Numbered from the stretch's first letter, positions 1-9,307 are shown. The stretch is DNA of 64,000 nt from Bacillota bacterium (GCA_902363515.1 CABJAN010000002.1:1-64000); one strand, 5' to 3'. The notes: generated by a model from the sequence alone, not told the origin. Translations and numbers: made by a program.

Positions 1-53
1 TGTTCTACGATTTCTACTTTTTTTACTGCATCAATTTTACTTTTTCTGGACAT
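1..53 (-). CDS. Transposase N-terminus (partial, cut by window edge), IS3 OrfA-like
   Basis: An ATG at 53..51 on the minus strand opens a frame running off the window after 17 codons, beginning MSRKSKIDAVKKVEIVE. Basic N-termini of this type followed by a (K)xxIVE helix are typical of the helix-turn-helix OrfA of IS3-like transposases. A GGGGG ribosome-site-like run lies directly upstream, inside the 57-103 hairpin. Only 17 residues are visible, so the family assignment is tentative; another HTH protein is possible. Confidence 0.45.
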   Translation of the reverse strand, partial: MSRKSKIDAVKKVEIVE

Positions 54-56
54 AAA

Positions 57-103
57 ATACCCCCAAGTAGGTTTTTATATTTTTGTGTCCTACTTGAGGG
101 TAT
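57..103 (-). terminator. 15-bp hairpin at the insertion-sequence edge, possible terminator
   Basis: Arms 57-71 and 89-103 pair over 15 bp with one G-U wobble, separated by a 17-nt AT-rich loop. On the minus strand the stem is followed by TTTT and then the ATG of the transposase fragment. It could terminate the upstream permease operon, shield the transposase from read-through by burying its GGGGG ribosome site, or be part of the element's terminal repeat. The three roles cannot be separated from sequence alone. Confidence 0.5.
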
Positions 104-168
104 CATATCAGGACGGGTGGTTATGATTAAAGTATCTATCATGATTGACAGGGAAACATATCTTGTTT

Positions 169-2643
169 TTACTCACTAAACCGGATTCTGTCCATAAGAG
201 ATTCCCTTTTCATGGATTTTCCAATTACAGTAACTAACAGCAGTTGAAGTAAAGCCATGGCAAGTACAATTCCGATTACGGCTGTTACAGGATAATGATA
301 ATATGTAATATTGAACATCTTTGTTTCCTTTGCATAGAGAAAAATCAGATATCCTGCCACACTGCCAATTCCTACAGAACATAAAACTGCTCCGGCAGTA
401 TAGAATAAGCATTCTAAATGCAGCATACGGATTAACTGTTTTTCTGAAAGACCAATGGCCTGCATGATACCAAGCTCTTTTTTCCGCATGTGAATACTGT
501 TAATCATGGTATTAATCAGGTTCATAATGCAGATAAGACCTAACACTCCCAGAAACAGATAACATCCAGTGGAAACAAAAGATATTCCCTGTTTCCACGT
601 AATATATTCAGACTGCCAGGTTCTGGTAAGTTCCAGACCTCCTGTCTGCTGACAGAGTTCTTCAATTTGTTTTTCTAGCGCTGCATTATGTTTCTCTTCA
701 CTAAAAACAGCAAGATGGTCATAGCAATTATTTTGAGATAATTGTTCTACAAATTCCTGGGCAGTAATAAAATCTGCAAAATCCACAAGAGAAACAGGAT
801 AGTTCCCGATAGCCGCAATTTCCAAGGTAACTTCTTTTTTGACATCACCGTCCATATATTGAAAATCCAGATTATCTCCTACGGATAAATCAGGATACCA
901 GTGTAGAAGATCTGCATTTAAAATCACTTTGTTGCTGTTTTTCATTTCCTCATAGGTAATATGCCCTTCAACCAGACCGTCCTCCAGTTTCTTTGCATAG
1001 GTCTCAGGCATTCCGGTAAGATTCGCATCATTTTCCCCTTCCAGAAAATCTTCATTTGACATTGCTATATAAGAAAAAGGTTCAACTTTTTTAACTCCAT
1101 CCAGATTGGAAAACTGTTCTATTACTTTATCTGTCAGAGGATTGTTCTGCATTACCTGATTCCATTCCAGCTCCGGATGTTCCTTGTTTCCGGCTTCCGT
1201 AATCACTGAAACCTCATATTCTCCTTCAATGCTCATATTTGCAGCTTCTTTTGGATTTGCACAGGATAAGACTGTTGACACTGCCACAAAGAAAATTCCT
1301 GTGATTCCTATGGAAAAAACGGTGAGTAAGGTTCTCTTTTTGTTTCTCAAAAGATTGGACTTTGTCAGACGGAATAAAGTGAGAAACTCATAGCCTTTTC
1401 GAGTCCCTTTTGATGAAGTGCTTTCTCCGTTGTAGCGAAGCGCTTCTATGGGTGAGATTTTAGCTGCAATACTCATGGGCTTTAAAAGAGAAAGATAAAC
1501 AGTTAGAAAGGCAGCCATAACTGTTAAAATATAAAGCCATGGATAAAAGCAGGAAACTTCCTGATTCCGAATAAGCTGGATTGTCATTTGATTTTGTATA
1601 TCATCAGCTTCAAACTCCAGGAAATATACAAGAATCTGGAATGACTTTTGCAAGAGCAAGGTTCCAAGAAGTAAGCCAAAAGGTACTGCAACGGAAGCAA
1701 CCAGGAAACCTTCCCGCAACACAATCTGACGAATCTGGTGTTTCGTAGCGCCAATGGCTTTCAGCCTTCCATATTCCTGTACTCTTTGAATCATAGAAAT
1801 ATAATAAATGCTGTATAAAGTAATCATACCGGCAAACACAACAATCAGCATAATCACTACAATAGCCATATTCATCATAGGATCTACATAATTTGCTCCA
1901 AGATAATCATCATTGGAAATAATATAATCTTTCGGAATTCCCAGGCTTTCTCCAATTTCCTCCATGTTTGCTTTTATGGCATCCATGCTGGTATGACTGT
2001 TGGCCGGTAATCGGAAATATACATCATAAGTGAGTTCTGCCTCTGATAACTCTTCTTTTACAAAGGCGTCAGAAACACAGGCTGTATATTGTTTTGCCTC
2101 TTCGTTTGCTTCGCTGTCACTGGACATACCGCAAATAACAAATGTTTTTTCTTTGCGAAAATCCAGTCCGTCTTTCTTTTGAATCTGATAAGGAAGGGTA
2201 ATGGTATCTCCCACTTTTTTCCCTTCCAGCCCCATGGCTTTTAGCAGACCTTGGGAAACCAGAATTTCATCTGATTTCTCAGGGAAATGACCTTCTGATG
2301 GTTCAAAGCGCATAAATTCTGCACAGGTTTTGTCCACACTGGTCATATAGATAGTGTACTCATCATTGGGAATCATTCCCGGATCACACCGCAGCCCTGC
2401 CTTCTCAATTTCTTTCACTGCTTTTATTTTTTCTACTGTTTCTGTAGGAACTTTTTGATACATCCCATGATAGGTGGGATAAATCCGGTTGATTGCCTCA
2501 TATTGAATATCCATCATCCCGAATCCAATACTTGGAATTAAAAAAAGTAATAAGGTGGTCAGACTGATTGCAATCCCTATGAGAATATTTTTGCTTCGAT
2601 TTAAACGAATATTGGCCAACGCTGTTTTGGTTACGGTTTTCAT
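169..2643 (-). CDS. ABC transporter permease, FtsX/MacB-like, two-module
   Basis: Membrane subunit of an ABC exporter. The 824-residue protein has one N-terminal membrane helix (about 20-42), a large extracytoplasmic domain (about 43-255), then three helices (about 258-390), and repeats the pattern: a helix at about 435-460, a second large domain and three C-terminal helices (about 690-810). This is the duplicated FtsX arrangement of lipoprotein or peptide exporters and bacitracin-type resistance pumps. Its start overlaps the ATPase stop by 4 bp (ATGA-type coupling), so the two form one transporter. It is the last gene of a run with a kinase, regulator and HelD helicase. The substrate cannot be read; antimicrobial peptide or envelope-stress export is inferred. 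Confidence 0.88.
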   Translation of the reverse strand: MKTVTKTALANIRLNRSKNILIGIAISLTTLLLFLIPSIGFGMMDIQYEAINRIYPTYHGMYQKVPTETVEKIKAVKEIEKAGLRCDPGMIPNDEYTIYMTSVDKTCAEFMRFEPSEGHFPEKSDEILVSQGLLKAMGLEGKKVGDTITLPYQIQKKDGLDFRKEKTFVICGMSSDSEANEEAKQYTACVSDAFVKEELSEAELTYDVYFRLPANSHTSMDAIKANMEEIGESLGIPKDYIISNDDYLGANYVDPMMNMAIVVIMLIVVFAGMITLYSIYYISMIQRVQEYGRLKAIGATKHQIRQIVLREGFLVASVAVPFGLLLGTLLLQKSFQILVYFLEFEADDIQNQMTIQLIRNQEVSCFYPWLYILTVMAAFLTVYLSLLKPMSIAAKISPIEALRYNGESTSSKGTRKGYEFLTLFRLTKSNLLRNKKRTLLTVFSIGITGIFFVAVSTVLSCANPKEAANMSIEGEYEVSVITEAGNKEHPELEWNQVMQNNPLTDKVIEQFSNLDGVKKVEPFSYIAMSNEDFLEGENDANLTGMPETYAKKLEDGLVEGHITYEEMKNSNKVILNADLLHWYPDLSVGDNLDFQYMDGDVKKEVTLEIAAIGNYPVSLVDFADFITAQEFVEQLSQNNCYDHLAVFSEEKHNAALEKQIEELCQQTGGLELTRTWQSEYITWKQGISFVSTGCYLFLGVLGLICIMNLINTMINSIHMRKKELGIMQAIGLSEKQLIRMLHLECLFYTAGAVLCSVGIGSVAGYLIFLYAKETKMFNITYYHYPVTAVIGIVLAMALLQLLLVTVIGKSMKRESLMDRIRFSE

Positions 2644-3314
2644 GCCTGTGTCACCACCTTGCCATCTTCAATCACTACCACACAATCTGCCATTTGAGCA
2701 ATGGTCTCATCATGCGTAATCATCACCAGAGTTTGTCCGTATTTTTGAACACAGGATTTTAAAAGTGCAATGACTTCTAATTCTGTATGTGAATCAAGGT
2801 TTCCGGTTGGTTCATCGGCGAGAATCACCGATGGACGGGAAGCCAGCGCTCTGGCAATGGCAACGCGCTGCTTCTGCCCTCCGGATAATGCGTTTGGAAG
2901 CGTTTTTAATTTAGCTCTGATTCCAATCGTATCTACGATTTCCATAACATAATTATGGTCAACCTTTTGATGGTCTAAGCCTATAGGAAGTACAATGTTT
3001 TCCCAGACATTGAGAGATGGAATTAAATTAAAATCCTGAAAAATAAATCCAATCTTCTGGCGTCTGAAAACAGCCAGCTGTTCATCTTTTAATTGAAAAA
3101 TATCCTTACCGTCAATAAGTACTGTTCCCTCATCTGGTCTGTCCAGCCCACCGATTAAATGTAATAAGGTAGATTTACCGGACCCGGAACGTCCTACAAT
3201 AGCTGTGAATTTTCCTTTTTCTATGACTAAATTAGTATGATCCACGGCTTTTACCAGGTTTTCGCCTTTACCATAGTATTTTTTTAAGTTTTTTACTTCA
3301 ACCATTGGCTTCAT
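2640..3314 (-). CDS. ABC transporter ATP-binding protein (MacB/LolD type)
   Basis: Cytoplasmic ATPase that powers the adjacent FtsX-type permease. Walker [10 protein letters not shown] is at residues 41-49, the signature LSGGQKQR near 145, Walker B VILADEPT near 165, and an H-loop TH follows. The length of 224 aa is normal for LolD/MacB-type ATPases. The start is the ATG at 3314 (MKPMVEV), 8 bases after AAGGGAGC; an upstream in-frame ATG at 3377 would add 21 atypical residues and lacks a good ribosome site. The gene lies 79 bp after the histidine kinase gene and is translationally coupled to the permease. Confidence 0.93.
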   Translation of the reverse strand: MKPMVEVKNLKKYYGKGENLVKAVDHTNLVIEKGKFTAIVGRSGSGKSTLLHLIGGLDRPDEGTVLIDGKDIFQLKDEQLAVFRRQKIGFIFQDFNLIPSLNVWENIVLPIGLDHQKVDHNYVMEIVDTIGIRAKLKTLPNALSGGQKQRVAIARALASRPSVILADEPTGNLDSHTELEVIALLKSCVQKYGQTLVMITHDETIAQMADCVVVIEDGKVVTQA

Positions 3315-3393
3315 AAAGTTTGCTCCCTTCTGTTGTTCCTTATTGTTTAGCATGATTGTACAATAGAATTCTTGCAAATGGCTGACAGGAATC

Positions 3394-4641
3394 TTACAGT
3401 TTTGTAATACATAAAGGAAGCATCACCTGAACACAGCAGCCTTTGTGTAAAGGATTGTCTTTCAGGGTAATTGTCCCCTGTTGTTGTTCTATGATTTCTC
3501 TTGCCAGATACAGCCCAATACCAACGCCATCTCTTTGCATTTCCTTTGCCTGTTCTCCTCTGTAAAAGCGTTGGAAAATTTGATGCCGTTCCTCTTTTTT
3601 TACTCCTATGCCCTGATCCATAATATCAATTAAGGCATAAGTGGTTAATTTCTGTAACCGGATTTTTATGGTACTTTCAGAAGGTGAATATTTGATGGCA
3701 TTGTCCAAAAGATTTATGAGCGCTTCTGAAGTCCAGCGAAAATCATGGAATACCATACACGTTGCCACATCTACAGAAACTTCTATATTTTTTTCAACTG
3801 CTTTCATAATAACAGTATTTACGGCTTCCAGAATAGTTTCTCTGATATCTCTTTTTTGAATCTGTAAATGAATCATATGATTTTCCAGCCTGGACATCTG
3901 AAAAAACAGCGCCATGAGATTTTCCAGCTTTTCCAGATCTTTTTTCCCCTGATTTTGAAATTCTTTTCGCTCTTCCAGGCTCAGACTTTCTTCTTCCTGC
4001 AATTCATAATTTATTTTTAATGCAGCCAGAGGTGTTTTTAACTGATGAGATATATCGGAAATCAAAGTTTTCGTATTCTGCTCCTCTTCTTCCAGACGTC
4101 TGGTAAGGCGAAACATAGCAGTTCCCATTTTATCAAGTTCTTTTTGTAATTGTTCCAATTCAGGCTCATCCTCAATGAGAAAATGGCTGGTTTCATAATC
4201 TCCCAGCGTATAAGCATGAATGTTATCCAGCAAAATTTTCAGAGCCTCCTGATGATGTTCTTCCCTTTTCCTGTGGTAAAAACTGCGTGAGAAAAAGATG
4301 CATGCGCACAGGCCTGCTGTCAGGAATATTTCTATTACAAGAAAGAGGAAAAAACTGTTGCTTTCACTGGTGGAAAAAGGGGAATATCCGTAGGTTTCCT
4401 CTATTTGTAATGCTTTTTCCTCAATCTCTTTTTCTTCCGGGAAATTGGCATATCCTTTTTCCTGCATTCCAATCAAAACACCTTCTGCCTGTGGTACTTT
4501 AAGGGCCAACGCCGCTGCTGTTCTCAAATTTGCCTGGAACCGTTGGTTTAAATAAAAACCGGCTGTTGCAGCCATAAGGAGTACCAGGAGCAGAGCAGTC
4601 CAAAAGGGGAGGTTTATTCTTTTCTTACCTTTTCTGTCCAT
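3394..4641 (-). CDS. Sensor histidine kinase
   Basis: Membrane-bound kinase of a two-component pair with the overlapping OmpR-type regulator. Membrane helices at about 12-32 and 98-118 enclose a roughly 65-residue extracytoplasmic sensor. The phospho-acceptor is H199 in DISHQLKTPL. The ATPase domain has the N-box LINLLDNAIKYSP, a G1 box DQGIGV and a G2 box GVGIGLYLA. The start ATG at 4641 lies inside the regulator's 3' end (28-bp overlap), with AGAGGA about 11 bases upstream. With an ABC exporter just downstream, it probably senses an envelope-active compound and controls the exporter; that is inferred from context. Confidence 0.92.
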   Translation of the reverse strand: MDRKGKKRINLPFWTALLLVLLMAATAGFYLNQRFQANLRTAAALALKVPQAEGVLIGMQEKGYANFPEEKEIEEKALQIEETYGYSPFSTSESNSFFLFLVIEIFLTAGLCACIFFSRSFYHRKREEHHQEALKILLDNIHAYTLGDYETSHFLIEDEPELEQLQKELDKMGTAMFRLTRRLEEEEQNTKTLISDISHQLKTPLAALKINYELQEEESLSLEERKEFQNQGKKDLEKLENLMALFFQMSRLENHMIHLQIQKRDIRETILEAVNTVIMKAVEKNIEVSVDVATCMVFHDFRWTSEALINLLDNAIKYSPSESTIKIRLQKLTTYALIDIMDQGIGVKKEERHQIFQRFYRGEQAKEMQRDGVGIGLYLAREIIEQQQGTITLKDNPLHKGCCVQVMLPLCITKL

Positions 4642-5291
4642 AAATAGCCCAGTCCTCTCACATTTTCAATGGCTTTGGTCTGTAATTTGCTTTTCAGTCT
4701 GCTGATATTCACAGTAACCGTATTTTCTTCCACAAACTGTCCATCCATATCCCAGACATGCTCTAAAATCTGTTCTTTGGTTACGATTCTCCCGGCATTT
4801 TCCATGAGATATATTAAAAGCTGCAATTCCTTTTTGCTTAAAATCACAGGCTCTCCCTTTTGATAGACCTGCATGGTATTGCGCTGAACCTGGATATCCT
4901 GTGAAATAAGAAGCTGCCCTTCCTGTTTTACAGAAGCTCTCCGCATACATGCATTGACCTTTGAAATCAATACCAGCAGGCTAAAAGGCTTTGTCATATA
5001 GTCATCTGCTCCGCAATCATATCCATTGACAATATCCACTTCCTGGTCAAGAGCTGAGAGAAAAATAATATAAAGATTACTGTACTGTCTTGCTTTTCTG
5101 CAAAAATCCATACCATTCCCATCTGGAAGGGAAATATCACTGATGAGTAAATCAATGGATTCTTGTTCTAAAAATTCCTCTGCCTCTTTTATGGTAAAGG
5201 CGGAAAAAACCTGATATCCTTCTTTTTTCAGCTTCAATGAAATTCCCCTGTTCAAGCCCTCATCATCTTCCAATAATAAAATCTGTTTCAT
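4614..5291 (-). CDS. Response regulator, OmpR/PhoB family
   Basis: DNA-binding partner of the overlapping histidine kinase. The receiver domain (about 1-115) has the acidic pair at residues 9-10, phospho-acceptor D52 in LLISDISLPDG and the conserved lysine in DDYMTKPF. A winged-helix Trans_reg_C domain (about 130-225) carries ELQLLIYLMENAG and ISRLKSKL. The start is the ATG at 5291 (MKQILLL), six bases after GAGGTG; the GTG at 5300 would leave no room for a ribosome site. The helD stop is 5 bp upstream, so the genes are cotranscribed. Confidence 0.93.
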   Translation of the reverse strand: MKQILLLEDDEGLNRGISLKLKKEGYQVFSAFTIKEAEEFLEQESIDLLISDISLPDGNGMDFCRKARQYSNLYIIFLSALDQEVDIVNGYDCGADDYMTKPFSLLVLISKVNACMRRASVKQEGQLLISQDIQVQRNTMQVYQKGEPVILSKKELQLLIYLMENAGRIVTKEQILEHVWDMDGQFVEENTVTVNISRLKSKLQTKAIENVRGLGYLWTEKVRKE

Positions 5292-5296
5292 AACAA

Positions 5297-7366
5297 TCAC
5301 CTCTTTGGTATTCCATCCTTTAACAGTCCGCTCAGCGGCTTATCTCCCAGGAAATACAACTGGTGCAAAGCCCTGGTAATGGCAACATAAAGAAGTTTTG
5401 CTTCTTTTGGATTTTCACCGTAATGTTCCTCATCTGCTTTCCAGAGAATGACTGCATCAAATTCCAAACCCTTGGTAAGCGTTACCGGAAGCACCATGAC
5501 TCCATTGTGAAAATCCTCTGTTTCCTCCTGAATTTCAAGGATTTCTTTTACTTCCCTTGTCTCCTCTTTTGTTCTGCAAACCACAGCAATAGTTTCAAAT
5601 CCCTGTTTCTGTACTTTTGCTACCGTAGCTTTGAGCAACTGCTTCAGCGCTTCTCCCTTTTGTATATGTACCTGTACTTCTTGTCCATGACGAATCACAG
5701 GCTGGATTTTATAACTTCCCTGGGAAGCCTTTTCCAGTACTTTTCCGGCACATTCTGAAATTTCAATGGTATTTCGGTAACTCTTTGCCAAAAGATAAAA
5801 ACTGTCCTGTTCTTTTTGAAATAAGACTTTTTTCAAATCTTCCCAGTCATTCATACCGGTTTCATAACGGATATTCTGGGAAACATCACCCATAATGGTA
5901 AAATAACAGGTGTCTAAAATCTGTTTCATCACATAATAAATCATGACGCCAAAATCCTGGGCTTCATCAATAACAATCTGACTGAATTCGTCTGTATCTT
6001 TTTTCTTTAAAATCCGTTTCCAGATTAAACATAAAGCTGCAGTATCATATAAATCAAAGGCTCCCTTGCTTACATGCTCCAAGGTTCCTTTCCATTGACT
6101 TTTTTCCAGCCCATTCTTTTCCGCAAACCAGAGAAGAAATTTCTGGTAAATCTGTACTTCCGTCCATTTGTGTTTTGCAGAATCAAAATACTTCTTATAT
6201 TCTTGCAACTTCTGCTTTTTATAATGTTCCTCTTTTTCTGTACAGAGAAATTTAATTCTGGAAGCAATTCTGGTATTTAAGAGTTTTTCCAGTTGTAACA
6301 GAGAAAGCTGAGGATTTCTCTTTCTGGTTTCTTTCATATTCTCTTCTGACAGTAAGATTCCAAGTTCTGCATCTTTTATGGTGTTTAAGGATAGATAACG
6401 CTGTTTCCACATATCCAGAAATTCATCCAAAGCACATATAAAGGATAGTTTGCTCTTTACGAAAGCCATGATATCTTCAGGGATAATCTGATATTTCTTT
6501 TTCCAGGATTTTCCCATAAGATAAGGCAGAAACACGTCCATGCGCATCTGTCTTACATGGGAGACATCCAGTTCCGGTAAACCGCTGCTAATATAGTTTA
6601 ACAGCATATCACTGCTTCCTACAATACAAAATTCCGAAGGTTTGTATTTTTCTTCATAGTTATACAGCACATAAGAAATTCTATGCAGCGCCACTGTGGT
6701 TTTCCCGCTTCCGGCAACGCCCTGAACAATAATATTCTTAAAAGGTGTATCCCGGATAATCTCATTTTGTTCCTTTTGAATGGTGGCAATGATGTCTCCC
6801 AGCACGGCCTCTTTATTTTGAGATAAATATTTTACCAGCAAGTCGTCATTGGCAGCTACATCATCATCATAAAAACCCAACAAATCCTTTCCCTGGATGT
6901 CATAGGTTCTCTTTTTATGTAACGTAATTTCCACTGGTTGGCTTCCAGGCACATCATAATGCCCCCGTCCTAATTCATTTTCATAATATACACTGGAAAC
7001 AGGCGCTCTCCAGTCTACAATTATCACATCATTGGAGTTTTGGGTAATTCCGTTTTTGCCGATATACAGGCTTTCTGAAACGCCATAAGTTTCATCCTGA
7101 TAATCTACTCTTCCGAAATAAGCCTTCTGAAACGCTGCCCTGTTTTTACGAAGGGAATTCTGTGTATGTTCCAGAATATTTCTTCCGGCAATCAACATAC
7201 CATAGGAATCACCTTCTCCTTTTTTTACAGCCTGAAAAAGCTCTGTGACTTCTTTTTTGTAGCGGCTTTCTTTGTCTTCATACAGGCGGATATTCTCCTG
7301 AATGATTTCCAGGCATTGCGCCAGATGGGCTTTCTCCTGTTCTTGTTCTCTTAGATGTTTTTCCAT
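5297..7366 (-). CDS. helD: HelD-like RNA polymerase recycling factor (superfamily 1 helicase)
   Basis: UvrD/Rep-like superfamily 1 ATPase. In Firmicutes HelD binds RNA polymerase and helps release stalled or post-termination complexes. The 689-aa protein starts with a charged coiled coil (about 1-85), then shows the HelD signature YFGR-VDY, YIG-NGI and IVDWRAPVSSVYY (about 83-128). Walker A GVAGSGKTT is at 216-224, Walker B IVIDEAQDFG near 465, and C-terminal helicase motifs include GLEFDAVI and LLYVAITRA. It heads the run with the two-component system and ABC exporter, which is unusual for a housekeeping factor. A classical helicase role is less likely because the N-terminal HelD module is present. 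Confidence 0.88.
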   Translation of the reverse strand: MEKHLREQEQEKAHLAQCLEIIQENIRLYEDKESRYKKEVTELFQAVKKGEGDSYGMLIAGRNILEHTQNSLRKNRAAFQKAYFGRVDYQDETYGVSESLYIGKNGITQNSNDVIIVDWRAPVSSVYYENELGRGHYDVPGSQPVEITLHKKRTYDIQGKDLLGFYDDDVAANDDLLVKYLSQNKEAVLGDIIATIQKEQNEIIRDTPFKNIIVQGVAGSGKTTVALHRISYVLYNYEEKYKPSEFCIVGSSDMLLNYISSGLPELDVSHVRQMRMDVFLPYLMGKSWKKKYQIIPEDIMAFVKSKLSFICALDEFLDMWKQRYLSLNTIKDAELGILLSEENMKETRKRNPQLSLLQLEKLLNTRIASRIKFLCTEKEEHYKKQKLQEYKKYFDSAKHKWTEVQIYQKFLLWFAEKNGLEKSQWKGTLEHVSKGAFDLYDTAALCLIWKRILKKKDTDEFSQIVIDEAQDFGVMIYYVMKQILDTCYFTIMGDVSQNIRYETGMNDWEDLKKVLFQKEQDSFYLLAKSYRNTIEISECAGKVLEKASQGSYKIQPVIRHGQEVQVHIQKGEALKQLLKATVAKVQKQGFETIAVVCRTKEETREVKEILEIQEETEDFHNGVMVLPVTLTKGLEFDAVILWKADEEHYGENPKEAKLLYVAITRALHQLYFLGDKPLSGLLKDGIPKR

Positions 7367-7464
7367 ATTCTTACCTCACTTTTCTCAAATTTTTTCACTT
7401 AAAATCTGAATCAGGCGCTTGTCCCCATCCCTGAACAGCACCTTCCAGTTTCAGGCGGTCTTTC

Positions 7465-7493
7465 ATTATAGCAAAGGGAATGCAAAAAAACAA
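7465..7493 (-). promoter_or_regulatory. Promoter of the helD operon
   Basis: Minus-strand -35 TTGTTT (7493..7488), 17-base spacer, perfect -10 TATAAT (7470..7465). It lies inside the U-tract of the trpB2 terminator and leaves a leader of about 90 nt before helD. Confidence 0.7.
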
Positions 7494-7542
7494 GAAGATG
7501 TTGCATGAAATACATATCAAAATATGATTCCATGCAACATCT
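7483..7542 (-). terminator. Rho-independent terminator after trpB2
   Basis: Perfect 12-bp stem AGATGTTGCATG (7496-7507 with 7531-7542), 23-nt loop, then TCTTGTTTTTTTG on the minus strand. It lies 18 bp after the trpB2 stop. Confidence 0.85.
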
Positions 7543-7560
7543 CCCTGTTTCTATTATGTT

Positions 7561-8952
7561 TTAAATTTCATTTCCCGGAAATTTAGGAATGCCTGCAAAG
7601 CCGGCAGCTAAATCTTCCTCTGTAGGAATGTAATCAGACATCTGACCATTATTGAATTTTTCATAAGCATACATATCAAAATAGCCAGTTCCTGTAAGAC
7701 CGAACACAATGGTTTTTTCCTCACCTGTTTCCTTGCATTTTAAGGCTTCATCCATAGCTACTCTGATTGCATGAGCACTTTCCGGTGCAGGAAGGATTCC
7801 CTCCACCCGCGCAAACTGTACCGCTGCTTCAAATACGGAAGTCTGTTCTACAGAGCGTGCTTCCATCAGACCATCATGGTAAAGCTGTGATAAAATAGAA
7901 CTCATACCATGATAACGGAGACCTCCGGCATGGTTGGCAGAAGGAATAAATTCACTTCCCAAGGTATACATTTTCTGCAATGGTGTTACCATTCCGGTAT
8001 CACAGAAATCATAGACAAATTTTCCTCTTGTAAAGCTTGGACAGGAAGCAGGCTCTACAGCAATAATCTGATAATCTTTTTCTCCTCTTAGTTTCTCCCC
8101 CATAAATGGAGAAATCAAGCCGCCAAGATTGGAACCTCCTCCGGCACATCCAATAATCATATCCGGCTGAATACCATATTTGTCTAAGGCTGTTTTCGTT
8201 TCCAATCCTATGATGGTCTGATGCAGAAGTACCTGATTTAATACGCTTCCAAGTACATAACGATAACCTTCCTGCTGTGTAGCCCGTTCTACTGCCTCAG
8301 AAATAGCGCATCCCAAACTTCCAGAAGTACCAGGATGTTCCTTCAAAATTTTTCTTCCTATTTCTGTAGTATCAGAAGGTGACGGGGTAACGGATGCTCC
8401 ATAGGTTCTCATAACTTCCCGGCGGAAGGGTTTCTGCTCATAGGAGCATTTTACCATATAAACCTGACAATCCAGCCCCAGATAAGAACATGCCATAGAA
8501 AGCGCTGTTCCCCACTGTCCTGCTCCGGTTTCTGTTGTAACACCCTTTAATCCCTGCTTCTTGGCATAATAAGCCTGCGCAATAGCAGAATTTAGTTTAT
8601 GACTTCCGCTGGTATTATTTCCCTCAAACTTATAGTAAATTTTGGCAGGTGTCTGTAACTTCTCTTCCAGACAATATGCACGTACCAGAGGCGCAGGACG
8701 ATACATTTTGTAAAAATTCCTGATTTCATCCGGAATATCAATGTAAGGAGTGGTATTGTCTAATTCCTGCTTTACCAATTCCTCACAGAACACAACACTT
8801 AAATCTTTTTCTGTCATAGGCTGCAGAGTATCCGGATTCAAAAGCGGCGCTGGTTTATGTTTCATATCCGCTCTTACGTTATACCATTGTTTTGGGAGCT
8901 CTGCTTCTTCTAAATAAATTTTGTAAGGGATTTCTTTGTTTTGATTTGACAT
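7561..8952 (-). CDS. trpB2: TrpB2-type tryptophan synthase beta subunit
   Basis: PLP enzyme of the second tryptophan synthase beta class, which condenses indole with serine (or O-phosphoserine in some members) to give tryptophan. The 463-aa length fits TrpB2 (about 420-460), not the shorter TrpB1. The PLP lysine is K119 in NTSGSHKLN; the substrate loop ETGAGQWGTAL follows, and the phosphate-binding GCAGGGSNLGG lies near 262. The start ATG at 8952 follows AAGGAGACACAGTT; the longer frame from 9009 is upstream leader sequence. No trpA or other trp gene is adjacent. A T-box with a TGG specifier upstream ties expression to tRNA-Trp charging and supports the assignment. Confidence 0.93.
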   Translation of the reverse strand: MSNQNKEIPYKIYLEEAELPKQWYNVRADMKHKPAPLLNPDTLQPMTEKDLSVVFCEELVKQELDNTTPYIDIPDEIRNFYKMYRPAPLVRAYCLEEKLQTPAKIYYKFEGNNTSGSHKLNSAIAQAYYAKKQGLKGVTTETGAGQWGTALSMACSYLGLDCQVYMVKCSYEQKPFRREVMRTYGASVTPSPSDTTEIGRKILKEHPGTSGSLGCAISEAVERATQQEGYRYVLGSVLNQVLLHQTIIGLETKTALDKYGIQPDMIIGCAGGGSNLGGLISPFMGEKLRGEKDYQIIAVEPASCPSFTRGKFVYDFCDTGMVTPLQKMYTLGSEFIPSANHAGGLRYHGMSSILSQLYHDGLMEARSVEQTSVFEAAVQFARVEGILPAPESAHAIRVAMDEALKCKETGEEKTIVFGLTGTGYFDMYAYEKFNNGQMSDYIPTEEDLAAGFAGIPKFPGNEI

Positions 8953-9007
8953 AACTGTGTCTCCTTTCTTTCCTTTGAACTTCCAGGGACAGGTACAGTT
9001 CCTTATC

Positions 9008-9057
9008 AAATAAAAAAGCCCTTGTCCCTAAAAAACAACTGTTTCCAGGGACAAGAG
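9008..9057 (-). terminator. T-box intrinsic terminator
   Basis: Stem CTCTTGTCCCT/AGGGACAAGGG (9047-9057 with 9019-9029) followed by CTTTTTTATTT on the minus strand. It competes with the T-box antiterminator. Confidence 0.85.
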
Positions 9058-9300
9058 CAAAAACTCCTGCGGTGCCACCCAATTTGATACTTGCGTACCC
9101 ACTCATCGCATGCTTCACATGCTAAATTTGATAACGAAGTTTTTTCTCCGGCATTCATACTCACTTCTGTCTGCCCTCAGGAGCCCATTCCCTCTTCTCT
9201 CTGAAGCTGCATTCCCACCACCGGCAGCTCTCTGTATTCAGACGTTTATATGTATCACATATGAAAAAGGTACTTACTCTCCTTCAATGGTTTAGCTTGT
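9008..9300 (-). promoter_or_regulatory. T-box leader, tryptophan specifier, controlling trpB2
   Basis: This accounts for most of the 404-bp gap 8953-9356. On the minus strand the leader has a Stem I with an AGAGAG/GGTGGG apical region, a specifier region reading GAATGGGCTC with the TGG (Trp) codon at 9187..9185, and the invariant T-box GGGTGGCACCGCAGG at 9080..9066, whose UGGCA-class bases pair with the uncharged tRNA 3' end. A terminator follows (9019-9029 pairs with 9047-9057, then U-rich 9018-9008). Uncharged tRNA-Trp should favour the antiterminator and let trpB2 be transcribed. Confidence 0.92.
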
Positions 9301-9307
9301 TAAACAA

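Noticed and set aside
5363..5758. 131-aa open frame on the plus strand inside helD
   Set aside because: Opposite-strand shadow of a well-supported gene; composition is rich in F/C/L with no ribosome site.
8879..9295. Short frames across the trpB2 leader (79 and 61 aa)
   Set aside because: They cover the T-box RNA, which explains the sequence better than a coding region.
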